A stretch of DNA of 64,000 nucleotides from Vermamoeba vermiformis (taxonomy: Eukaryota > Tubulinea > Echinamoebida): assembly GCA_045837725.1 (NCBI GenBank), contig JBEWZL010000166.1, positions 1 to 64,000 of the forward strand. Direction: 5' to 3'. The notes below the pieces were generated by a model. The model ran no database searches. It was not told the origin of the DNA and was given only the letters and a program-made list of their open reading frames with translations. The position numbers were made by a program, and so were the translations under genes. Below, one piece after another: positions 50,497 through 61,230 of the stretch; the stretch's first letter is position 1, and every line of letters begins with the position of its first letter.

Positions 50497-53400
50497 TTAT
50501 TTTTTGTCCGCGTGCTGATCCGAGCCAATTGAAAAATTAGCGGGGATGTTGAACGAGACTATTTTAACAGTCTCATTAAGAAGTCCAATAATCATATAGT
50601 CTTCTTTGACTATGAGTGTCTTTGGTGCAGTTTTCAGCGGAATTGTGTAGACTGGCGGTGACTTGGGTGGTTTTCTCACGTCGTACACTTCAATGGCACA
50701 TTTGCTGCCTTGAAGGCCTGCAAACACAAAGTCGCCTTTTGACGCCACGCATGTGTACTAACAATGCAATATTAGCATAAAGAGCGACAGGAAATATCTT
50801 CTTTAAGTTTAAAGCTGTCAAAATATATTATGACACGTGTCGTGAAAAAATGAGTGTCACGTGTCATTTTGCGATCATCAAATGTATAGTAAAGATGAAG
50901 TAAAATGTAGTTTTGTTTGGATGGAGTGAAGAAAATGAAATTTCATTTTTTTTTGCAAATTTAGATTTGACGTACCTGCCAGACGCCACGTTCCCATTTT
51001 GTCGGTAAAGCTTTGTAATCTTGTTCTGACAGGCGCAAGACCAACTCGCCCGTGCTTAATTTGGACACGAATAATTCCGCACATGCAACGGATATAATAC
51101 GATCATTTTCCTCGTCAATAATCAAATGACTGACTGCCGTGCTTGAATGTGATTTGTGCTGCGAATAAATTGACGCGTACGTGCTCCTGTTGAAACACTC
51201 GAAGCCGTGCGCACATGCGTTGATAATGAAATTCTTGCTCAGCCATATTTTGCCAGGCCTCGATTGATCTATTCAATAGTTTAGGTTAGCCACTACATTA
51301 TTTCGAGCTGTGAAAAATATAATGTCACTGGGGTGTTTGACTTTGACGCGTGAAAAATTGGTTTTGATGACACGTGTCAAACACTGACCCGTACAGCCGA
51401 ACGCTAAGCTGTAACATAATGTAGACTCTTTGTTGGGAAATTAAGTTGACACGTGTCATCGACTGTCATCTTGACACTTACGTTCGCTTTGGCTGATTGG
51501 CGTGAAAGTATTCAAGTTCCAAAATCTGACGCACTTCTCGCCCACTGTGATCGTAATTGCCACGTCATCAGTCAAACTCAACGAAGCAGGCTCGCCTGTT
51601 CCATGAAAAGTCCATAGCCGTTCATTTGTGGCCCACTTGGCCCACACATAATCATTCGTTTCAGTGAAAAGAATGTACTGGCCGTTGACGTGGAAACCTG
51701 TGAAAAAATTAGTTTGACACGTGTCAAAAAGAGATAGTTTGACGCCTACCAGCGTGCATGTTTTTCTTTGTTAGTTCGAGTTCAATATCAGTCTCGTAAT
51801 TATATACTGCTAATAGTCCTTCATTTCGGTTGTAAATGATTGATTTTTCAGCTGCGCAAAGGTAGATTTGCTTAATCTGTCTACTAACGATCGGAAGTTG
51901 TTCCTTATACGGTATAATCTGCGAAAATAATAATTTTAATTTGTTGTATGCAAAAGCAAATTGCCAAATTAGGAAATGAATAATATTACCTTGACAACAG
52001 AGTTCGAGGCCGTGTTGATAAAAACAATATTTCCAGAGTAAGTTCCAACGACTAGTAACTCGTATTCTGGATCAAAATCCATGCACGTGACGCCAAGTAT
52101 GTTCGTGCTAGAATAATATGCATCGGGCTTTTCTTCCGTAATTTTGAGTTGAATTGTGTTGACCACGAAATTTCCTAAAATAGTAAATGAATCGGATTAG
52201 TGGCAGCAAGGTTAAAACATCAAAAAAGATGACACGTGTCAAATACGGTAGTAGCTAGTGATTGACACGCGAAAAAATTGGTGCTGTCAAGTGACACGTG
52301 TCAAATCGAAAGCGTCAAAGTACCTTTAGTCATATTCAGTTCTCCAGCTCTCTTCAAAATAAGTTCTTTTTTGATATTATTAGCTCCAGACTCTCTGCCG
52401 TAAATTTTCATGAAAAGTTGGCGCCAAATCATCGGATGTTCGCTCCATTTTTTGAATTGTCTGCAAACCATTGAAAATGCGATCAAATCTTCAATACTAT
52501 TCTCTAATAATATTCCGCTGATAGTCTCTTGCGCTAACGATAAGAATAACGATTCTTGGCCCGTGTCGAAATTATAGCCTGCGACACATCCGCTGGTTTA
52601 AATTCATATCCCCGCTTCAGCGACACTAAAAATCGAAGTAAATACATCAATAACGTGACTTGCCTAAAAAGGAAATAATAATACTTACGTAAGATGGACG
52701 GATGCAATTTTTTGTAATCGAACACGGAAATTCCGGTTTTAGCCGCGCCCATAATATCTCCTTCGAGCAACTTTGCAATGCCCTATAACACCAACATTAA
52801 TCTTTGCAAGAATTTTTTCTGGTGACTTACTTCGTTGCCGTTATTTTTCGCTACATCGATCGGAGTCTCGCCTTCAATGTTAACCGCTTTTTGCAAGTCT
52901 CGGATCGTTTTTGCATTTACTATTGAAAATGTGTCAATATTGATAATTTCTTTCCATATTAGGCAAATTTTTGGTTTAATCTTACCGTGCTCAGGTCCGA
53001 TGAGCAATTTCAGAATTAACTCCGGATGGCACTTTGCTCGACACAAAATATGCAGCACATTGTCGCCTGATAAATCTTCAACGGTCAAATCGATAGTAGG
53101 CACTCGGCACTATGACAATACAACATGTTAATTTATGAAGATAATCTACGAGAAAGAAAAAGGATCGAAGAAGTGATCCGGATCTTTGAAAAATTACCGT
53201 TGACAGAATTTAGAATACTCCCTTATTTGGTAATTTCATTTATGTGTAGTTAAAGGATTGTATGGGACACTTACCAGGGCGCGAATAACGGACAAATTTT
53301 CACTTTTGACAGCGATCATGATCGGAGTTCTACCGTGTTCAATGTCCGTTAAATTGACATCAGCGCCGTGTCGCAACATCAACTCCACGATTGACGTGTA

Positions 53401-56127
53401 GTCAAAGTTGAAACCGCGCCAGAAATCGTTTTGTTCATTTGACGCGATCATGTGAAGCGGCGTGTTGCCTTTTTGGGCTCGTTCGTTGGGATCGAACAGA
53501 TCTAAATATTAATACAATATTCGTGAGCACTTCATCATATTTTAAAGTAGCTGTAATTTTGAATAAGTTGTAAAAAGTCAGAATCCATCGTTTTTTGGAT
53601 CACGGATGTCAAAATCGAGCCTGATTGTATCAGCAATGATGGTCTTCAAATAGGAGGACTTACTCATATTCAAAATGTACTCTATTATTTCGATTGATAG
53701 ATTGTTCTCTATTAATCGATGTAGCAGACTGTTGCCGTTCAACCGAAGTGTCGGATCCGCTCCGAAGTTCTCCAATGCCTAAAAAGAGTTATTAGTAAAT
53801 CCTCTATCGACTTATATCTACATAATTTACTATGGTTATAATACGTACTTGAAACTCTTGCAAGTTTTTGGCGTACATCATAGGAGAAAATCCGAACTCT
53901 GAAAAAATATTATTAATAACGTAAAATATAATAAACCATAACAATATCTACTAGCACTTTAGTGTTTCATAGTATTAACATCAAACGTACCATCTGATTC
54001 ATTAAACAAAGCACTCGCGTCATGAAGTTGTTGCAACACATCCACAATCGATTGCACAATTTGATTGTACGCCCCATCAGCGTTATTATTATTGTTATTG
54101 TTATTGTTTCCAGCCATTGTTATTATTAGGCAACAAAGCGTTCAAAGCCGGGTTATTTGCAAACAGTTGTTGCAAATTTTGAAATTGATTTTGTAAGTTT
54201 TCAAGCTGATTATTAAAATTCTGCAAATTCTGCAAATTATTGCCGGCCAATCCAAGCCCGATACCGAGTGCTGTCACAGAGTTCAAATAAGAATCCAATT
54301 CTTTCGGTAACGGATACGATTTTAACGCCACATGAACTAACGTCGCCTCTAACAAAGGAATAAATGTTAGTATTAAACCTATAATAATATACTAGTAATA
54401 GTATCGATATATACATAACAATTTGCTCATAGAATGTTTTTTCTGTCAGTTAAAAGTTAAGATGAATTCGAATCTAGTCTGGGGCAAAATTTCCGAAAAA
54501 GGAAATAATACGTACTGTTCGGATAAATCTTTGTTACAATAGCACCCCGCTCAATTAATATTCTGAGTGCATTGGCATTCTTTTGTCTGCACGCAAAATA
54601 AACTTCATCGTAGTCACTCAGATCCATCCACCGTGCTCCTCGCTCTTAACAAATACAATGTATAATTAATCATATTTAACTTGACATTAAATAAGCGTAA
54701 GTATTAATAATTAATTTTTACCTAATAGCAAGTCCACTACAGGTCGTTTTCGTTGCGCTAAAGCGATGGACAGCGGTGTCAATTTGATGTCGCCGTAACT
54801 GTTCACATCAGCGCCTGCATCGAGAAACAATTGAATGTTTTGTGGCTGTTGCCAACCTAGGAATAGATTTTTAAAATCCGTGAAACGGTACTACAATCCT
54901 TGAAAAAATTATGTCCTGTTGTGTGACAGATGTCATCACACTTCATTAATTATTTGTTAATTAAATCAAAAAACTTGCAATTAGAACGCGTTCTAATAAT
55001 TCCTCATCGGTCCTTTTTACGAAATTCCAGCTGACAACAACGATAATGCCAAATAATGATTGATCAATATTTTTTGTACTTACAGCGAACCACGCAGCAC
55101 AAGGGAGGATCAGGAAAGATTTTCTTGTCATTTGAGTTCAGCTGCACAGGTTGAATTTTTTGTTCGAGCAAAAACACGACAATGTCTCGCAGTTGCAGTT
55201 TAACGGCTAAATTGATCGGCAAATCGATTGTTCGGCCAAAATAATTCACATCGACTCCTTTGTTGAGCAATATTTCGAGCATTTCTGAATAAAATCGATG
55301 ATTAATTCCAAGAATTAGACCAGGCAAAAAAATTTGCGTTATTTGATCGCTGATTAACGTGCAAGTTCTAAGAATAGAAATTTAAATCCAATAAGGAAAA
55401 ATTACCTGTACTATTTCCTTTTATGGCATAATGAATCGGATTCCCGTCCTTGGCAATAATGTTCAATTTGGCACCACGTTCAATCAAGTGTTTGGCTTTG
55501 TCAACGAATCCTCTGCTCAGCGCGATGAACAGCGGTGTCTCTTCGTCTCCTTTTTGTGCGTTTATATCAAATCCAGCGTCGAGTAGCATATCAATGGCAG
55601 CTGCAAGAAAACAGCGTTAATATTGCAACCGGATCGCCGATCATCCGCTTTACGTCAGTAAATTATTAGTATTACTACATAGTTATACATATTATTTATT
55701 GTTTAACAACTAGTATTAATCTGAAGAAGAAGAAGAATAATTAAAATACGCAATGAAATTTCTTTTAGATCAATGATGCAATCTTACCTGTATCAAATAC
55801 AGCATTCTCCACGACTAAAAATAAAGCAGTAGCGTAACCATATAGTACGTGCGAATAATCTACTTCGCACTCAGCGATATACTCTTTGACTAAAAGGAAA
55901 AATTAGATCATCGGTATCCAAAAATCTATTAAAATATTTGTTTATTTTCGGAATTATTTATTTGATCTATAATCTGAAGTATTATGGCCAAAAGATTTGT
56001 TTTCAGAATTTTCTGAATTAGGGAATATTTTCGATTTTATGTTTCGGAGGCATAACTTACATTTTTCGACTTCATACTGTATTTTCCCTTGATTAATACA
56101 TAACACATAATTAAATAAGGGGTCCAT
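50497..56127 (-). CDS. Ankyrin + F-box + WD40 protein (single large gene, possible frame break)
   Basis: Likely SCF-ligase adaptor with an unusual domain order. Start MDPLFNYVLCINQGKIQYEV at 56127. N-terminal ankyrin repeats: DMLLDAGFDINAQKGDEETP, LLNKGVDVNYFG, LFLDAGADVNSYGDIKLTPL. A Gln/Leu/Asn-rich coiled stretch (LQNLQNFNNQLENLQNQFQN) follows, then more ankyrins (LENFGADPTLRLNGNSLLHR, ELMLRHGADVNLTD, INIEGETPIDVAKNNGNE). An F-box (about 52.54-52.43 kb: SLFLSLAQETISGILL, AFSMVCRQFKKWSEHPMIWR) and WD40-like blades (GVTCMDFDPEYELLVVGTYS, RFWNLNTFTPIS, VSHLIIDEENDRIISVAC, VFAGLQGSKCAIEVYDVRK) follow. Near 54101-54117 an AAT/AAC-rich stretch joins two frames, so it may be one gene with a frame break, or two overlapping genes (56127-54101 and 54117-50497). 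The F-box junction uses a splice acceptor at about 52581. Confidence 0.7.
50831..52303. repeat. Cluster of TGACACGTGTCA palindromes in four introns of one gene
   Basis: Perfect copies at 51368-51379, 51447-51458, 51715-51726, 52230-52241 and 52292-52303. Near-perfect copies at 50831-50842 (TGACACGTGTCG) and 50855-50866 (TGTCACGTGTCA). They occupy the introns at about 50762-50986, 51272-51481, 51698-51750 and 52175-52321. The intron at about 51918-51990 has none. Degenerate half sites (TTGACGCGTGAAAAATT, TTGACACGCGAAAAA) lie between them. Confidence 0.8.
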
Positions 56128-56368
56128 TCAGAAAAATACAGGCTTTACTTAGTCTTCGAACTCGAAGACTAAATCAATTGGTCGATAATTGCGAGCTATT
56201 AAATAATTAAACAATTAGGCTACTAGTGCCATTAATCGGATTTTTGTTGATTAAAATCGAAGTTGAAAAATTTGTAACTTCGACACGTTGTTTTACTCCC
56301 GCCTAGAAAAAACCGCCCTTACGAAAATAATAAATGTGTTTTTGAAGGAGAACTTATTACAACGTTTA

Positions 56369-57831
56369 TTAATAGGCTATTAAACCAAGAGAAAGGAAGA
56401 AAGACCAAAACCAAAAGCTTGCGCCTAATGTTCTGCTGGCACCTGAAGTGAGCTGCCCGGTCGAGCCTCCCATTGGTCCAGACATTGGTCCAAACGAGGC
56501 TGATGGTGTTAAAGCAGTACTTGGGGCAGCGGGGATAGTATTTGGACCGGGGTTAGATCCCACGGGTACAGATCCAGAACTTGGTACAGTGGCTGAAACA
56601 GGAGCAGATCCAGCAGTCGGTGTTGAAGGGGCGTTAGAACCAGGCACGAGTACTCGGAACCAAGCAAATTCAGAGACAGCAGGGAACACGGCACGTTGAA
56701 TGCCAGTGGTCGTGCACGAAGGGTAAGTGCCACCACGAGCACATCTGTTGGTCGCGTTCAAGTACTCTCTGTGCGTGGCGTTGTAGGGGTCAAAATACAC
56801 TGTGCCACTCGTGTGCAGCTGTCCTAAAGGAGACTCGTCTGGATCTCCTGTCCACTTGCCACCCACTGCAAAATTCAGTGCAATGTCCCACGTCTCGTTC
56901 AACGGTGCCTTAGCGACCCATGTAGGGTTGTTATCGACATACGAAAATGTGTTCGTAGTATCCACGAAGAACTTGAAGCTAACACTACCGTTAGTAAGTT
57001 TTTGGATCTCGACTGCGTGGATGTGCCACTCGGAAATATTAACGGAGGTGTAGGACATGCCGGGATTACGTGCGTAGTTGTCGAAGTGAAGCGTTTGTTG
57101 CGTGCCATAATGTTGTGAATGAAATTCTTCCATTATGTCAACTTCAGCGTTCGGAGCACCGGAACGATGACGCAGCCAAATCGCGGGCCATAATCCTTGA
57201 CCTTGTGGGAAGCGCGCATTGAACTCGAACCTAACATATGAATTAAATACTGGCAACGAAAGTCATATTGCATAACAAGGAAAATAAAGATTTAGGTAAA
57301 ATGCTTAATACCGCAATTTTGCAAATCTTGCAATTAGATTGCGAGCCGCTTGAAATCAAAAGCATTAAGGCATCTTATTAAGTACTATAAGTATTAAATT
57401 TCTTATTAATAAAAACCAACTTCGCAACCTTGTACCGGAAAAGCCGGCACATCCGTTGCCAGTATTGCACAACAAAATTATGCTAATTACCTTGCAAAAG
57501 CAGGGAAATAATTGCTGGTGTCTCTAGTTCCTATGAAACAGCCAGCAAAGTGCCGAGTGTAACTTGGTGTCGAAATGATTCTTCGATCTGCCCACAATTG
57601 CAACACGGAACCAGCTACTTTGACTTGCGAAGGCACTTGAGCCTCGAGCTGATTATTGGAAGAGCCATAGATGTCGTTGTATCCGTTGCCATAGGCGCGG
57701 AACACTGACGGAACAGATCCGTCGCTGAAATCAAATGTGGCATAAGGAGTCCAGCCTGCTTTAGGCACAGAAGGTGTTAAGCCGTAGCAACACAACGCAA
57801 AGCACAACGATAGTATTGCTATAATGTTCAT
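56369..57831 (-). CDS. Secreted GH16-family beta-glucanase, probably GPI-anchored
   Basis: Retaining endo-glucanase or transglycosylase acting on beta-glucans. Signal peptide MNIIAILSLCFALCCYGLTP. Exon 1 runs to AGCFIGTRDTSNYFPAFA; exon 2 begins RFEFNARFPQGQGLWPAIWL. The catalytic motif is AEVDIMEEF, the ExDxxE of GH16 with both glutamates present. TLHFDNY, EWHIHAVEI, FKFFVDT and DIALNFAVGGKWTG are family strands. After the domain comes a Ser/Pro/Gly-rich linker (APSTPTAGSAPVSATV) and a hydrophobic end (FWFWSFFLSLGLIAY) preceded by small residues, as for a GPI signal. One intron (about 57233-57491) splits the gene. It may digest food cell walls or remodel the organism's own coat. Confidence 0.92.
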
Positions 57832-58921
57832 CAGTGGTTGTGTTTGTGCGGGTAAGTGTCGAGTAATTAACTGAATTCAAAACCGTGTCAAAGGGTACTT
57901 TTCTCGTGTATTGTCATTTTTCATACCTTGCACGCTAATAAATGGTGAATTTAGATCGCAGGGCCTTCTACGGCTAAAGTGACCATTGATTTTTGGATTA
58001 GGTACTAGATCCGCAACAGACAACCAACACGACGCTCAGTGTGCCTAGCTTGCTAATAATCCGCTAGCAGAATAAATCATGCTGCTTCTAGGTCGGATTT
58101 GGGACCTGAAGCTGAGGTGGCAGATCAAAAATCAGTTGCAAGATTTATATTTGGCGGTAATAATTTTGTCTTGGTACCTCGATTATTTATTTAGAATTTA
58201 TTCTGAGCGAGGCTCTTGGAGGTTCTGAGGACCTCAGGATGCGTTTAGGAAATCAATCTCGACTTGAATCGGTTCGTTTACCCCTAACATGGCGTTGGTA
58301 CGATGTGCGTACGTGTGGTTGTGGTTGCACGTCAGTGATCTGTTTAAAAATGATAAAATTGATTGGCGCCATTAATTAATTAATGCGTTGCATTCCAGAA
58401 CACGTAACTAAACAAATTTCGACCACAAAAATTGATCAATTTCCGTTTAGCCTAAAATGATTATTCCAGTATTTATTAACTTTTTTGTAGAAGGTTCGGT
58501 TGGTGGATTAGATTTGATTTATTTTGATCTTGCAAAATTAATAACAATTTATCAACTCCCAAGCCGCAGTGGATATAAATATTAAATATAAAAGAATTTA
58601 CCAGAGTCGTAGAACGTGCAGCGGCGAAATTCTACCGGAGCTAGTGTGATCCAATTTCAAGAGGCTGAAACTCGGTAATAAGCGACGATTATATGTTTGC
58701 TAATAGAATTTAAAAGTCACAATTTGGTCCCATCAAATTTCTTATCCCGCTTTGTGCCCTGTTGGATTTTTCATAAATACCAATCTTGCCATGTTGGGCA
58801 GATTATTTTTTCCCGCTACCAGTCCCAAACACCACGACACACAACGGTATGTACAAAGGCCGGCGGGGACTACCCGCCATAGTCTTGCTAGCGTATTAAA
58901 TTCATTTCTATTATAGGCCCG
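57832..58921. other. 1.1-kb spacer between divergent genes, with a likely 5' UTR intron
   Basis: Lies between the GH16 and PA-7TM starts. An intron donor (AACG|GTATGT at about 58847) and acceptor (TTATAG at 58917) frame a leader intron of the PA-7TM gene. The rest shows no coding signal. Confidence 0.45.
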
Positions 58922-60886
58922 ATGTTCAAAAGAGTGCCGTCCACAGTGTGGGTTTACACCCTATTTTTCTTCTGGAACATTCAAAGCGCGCATTCGCTAA
59001 TAGAAATTAACTTGATTAATGGCACTTTAATTGAAATGGATAGCGTTGAAATTCTTTACGTTGGTAAGACCAAAAAGAAATTTGTGAGCGGATCTGACAC
59101 TTGTCGGTCTTGGCTAAGACTTTTGTTTTAGGCGGTACTATGGCCTTGATTACAGAGCCTATTACTCAAGAAGTGTCAGTGGATATAAATCAAGTTTACA
59201 ACCGAATTTTCATGGTTCGCGAATTGCTGGCGATCGACGAACTTGTCGTTAAAGCTCAAGACAATGGAGCCGTTGCCGTATTATACGTCTCTCCGACATA
59301 TTGTGAGTATATTACCTTGCTAGAGCGATCCTAATCCTGTTCTGCAGACAAAGCAGGCTACTTGAAATTTAGATTCAACAGCCGAGAAAACTTGAAGCAG
59401 ATAAAAATACCCGTATTCGAATTGGCATTGCTAGAAGGCAAAGAGATTTTGAGCTTGTATAATAATGGAAGCATTGCAAATGTCAGTTTGATACCCAGCG
59501 GTACGAGATTACAAAATGTCAGATCTGTCATACGGTAGATCTAACGATATGTTATTCCAAATCTAGAAAAAGAAACAAATCCTTGGGCCGACGTATTTTT
59601 TGCGCCCTATTATTACATATGGACTGGTAAGTTCATTAATAATATTCGAGAATACGTGTCTCGGATTTTAATGTTCATTCATTCAATTCAGTGTTCTTGG
59701 GAGTTTTCCCAGCAGTAAATATCGGCTTAGTTATATGGAAGCTAAAGATATTCACTAACTACTACGGTGGCTGTCGTTCATCGCTCGCGATCTACGTACT
59801 TGTAATAGAGCTCACCGCCAATTGTCGTAAGTTACTTATTCATAGTGAAGTTGGGTTGACATTTGCCATGCATAATAGTAAGAGAAAAATCGATAATCTC
59901 TATATACATCCTAAAAGTAGGGTGGATCCAGTTTTTTGAATTCTTCCGTTAAATTAACCGATTTCGTAACTTGGCAATTTTTAATAAATTCCATTTTAGT
60001 GCGTATAATGAACATCATCGATGCCCTGTGCGGCAATTCAGTGTATCCAGAACAAGTGTCCGTGGCATTCACGCGCCTGTCACTTCCATTCGCCTTGTCG
60101 TCATACTTATTGATTATATTATACTGGCACGAGATGATGACAAGCGCCACTATCGTCGTGCATCCATTCGTAGTCAAGATGCGTATACCTTTCTTCGTCT
60201 TATCTGGCGCTTTGATGGTAGTTCAGCTGATCCAGATCTTCTTGCGCAGCTTCACACCAATCGAAAACTCCATTTTAATCACAGGTACGATCATTATTTT
60301 ATTACACTTAACGCTCAAGCTTAATATAATGTTTGCCTTAACTCATTGGCTGATCGCGTTTTCTCTGAACAGGTGTCACGTACATAATTGTCTCTGCGGG
60401 CGTTGTTGTATTCCACGTGGTTACAGGCATCAAGCTGTTGCGAAGATTGCATTTGAGCAAACATTTAGGACGAGTAGTCAGACTGCGAAAGGTAACTATT
60501 GAACACTGAGACCGCGTGTTTTGTGGTACCGATTGCTAACTCCATTTACAGAGTACAGTGAAAATACTTATCAGCGCTAGCTTCTTACTCATGTTCATCG
60601 TGTTTGCTGCGCTATTCTCAACAAGCATTGCGTTCTATCCTGTCAGTAAGTAACACGTGCTGATCTGGATCTTACGACCACTTCCTAACCATTCCTAGGC
60701 TACATGTGCGTATGGTACTCGACTTATACGGCTCTGAATGCGGCCTCCATGATGAACATATTGTCGTTTGAACAGCCTCCTGGTGCCTCATCGAAGTCCT
60801 CGCAAGGATCTGGCTCGTTGAACACGACATCCAGGCAGAACAGTTCCGCGCTTACTGAAAGTAAGAAAACCAACTCTTTAGTGTAA
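58922..60886 (+). CDS. Protease-associated-domain seven-transmembrane protein
   Basis: Signal peptide MFKRVPSTVWVYTLFFFWNI then IEINLINGTLIEMDS. The lumenal/extracellular part is a PA domain: QDNGAVAVLYVSPTYYKAGY and IPVFELALLEGKEILSLYNNG. Seven hydrophobic segments follow: YIWTVFLGVFPAVNIGLVIW, LAIYVLVIELTANC, LSLPFALSSYLLIILYW, IPFFVLSGALMVVQLIQIFL, VTYIIVSAGVVVFHVVTGI, ILISASFLLMFIVFAALFS and YMCVWYSTYTALNAAS. The C-terminal tail is Ser/Thr-rich (SKSSQGSGSLNTTSRQNSSA), a possible phosphorylation site. No GPCR family signature such as DRY or NPxxY is evident, though the layout is receptor-like. PA domains bind peptides or mediate sorting, so a sorting receptor is another option. About eight exons. 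Confidence 0.82.
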
Positions 60887-61230
60887 AATAAAATTCTAAT
60901 ATTATTATAATCAAACGCACGCTGTTGGCTAAGTGATACCGCCAAAATATCTCAACTTCCATATTAGGAATATCTTAATGTCGCGCGCGATGTTGTAAAT
61001 TATTTGTTTAGTTAATCACCAGACAATAACCACGAGAGGATTAGCTTGCAATGAGGTAAATCCAAACAGGTACGATACAATTTAAGCTGGCTATTTCGTC
61101 GTGTCAAATCTACCGACCTGCGGAAGCAAGCTGGTTAACTTTAATGCAATTTATTGTTAAATAATCTATGTAATTTTTTTGGCAATTTTTCATTAATAAC
61201 AACGTTAAACTAACTTTCGGGTCGTGTCAG
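60887..61230. other. Intergenic region
   Basis: Contains an AATAAA-like poly-A signal of the PA-7TM gene just after its stop; nothing else recognised. Confidence 0.5.

Noticed and set aside
50831-52303. CRISPR-like array from the regularly recurring palindromes
   Set aside because: Only 12 bp long, spacing irregular, interrupted by exons, and the genome is eukaryotic.
58697-58882. Upstream frame before the PA-7TM start
   Set aside because: Crosses a likely leader intron; no signal peptide or conserved sequence.
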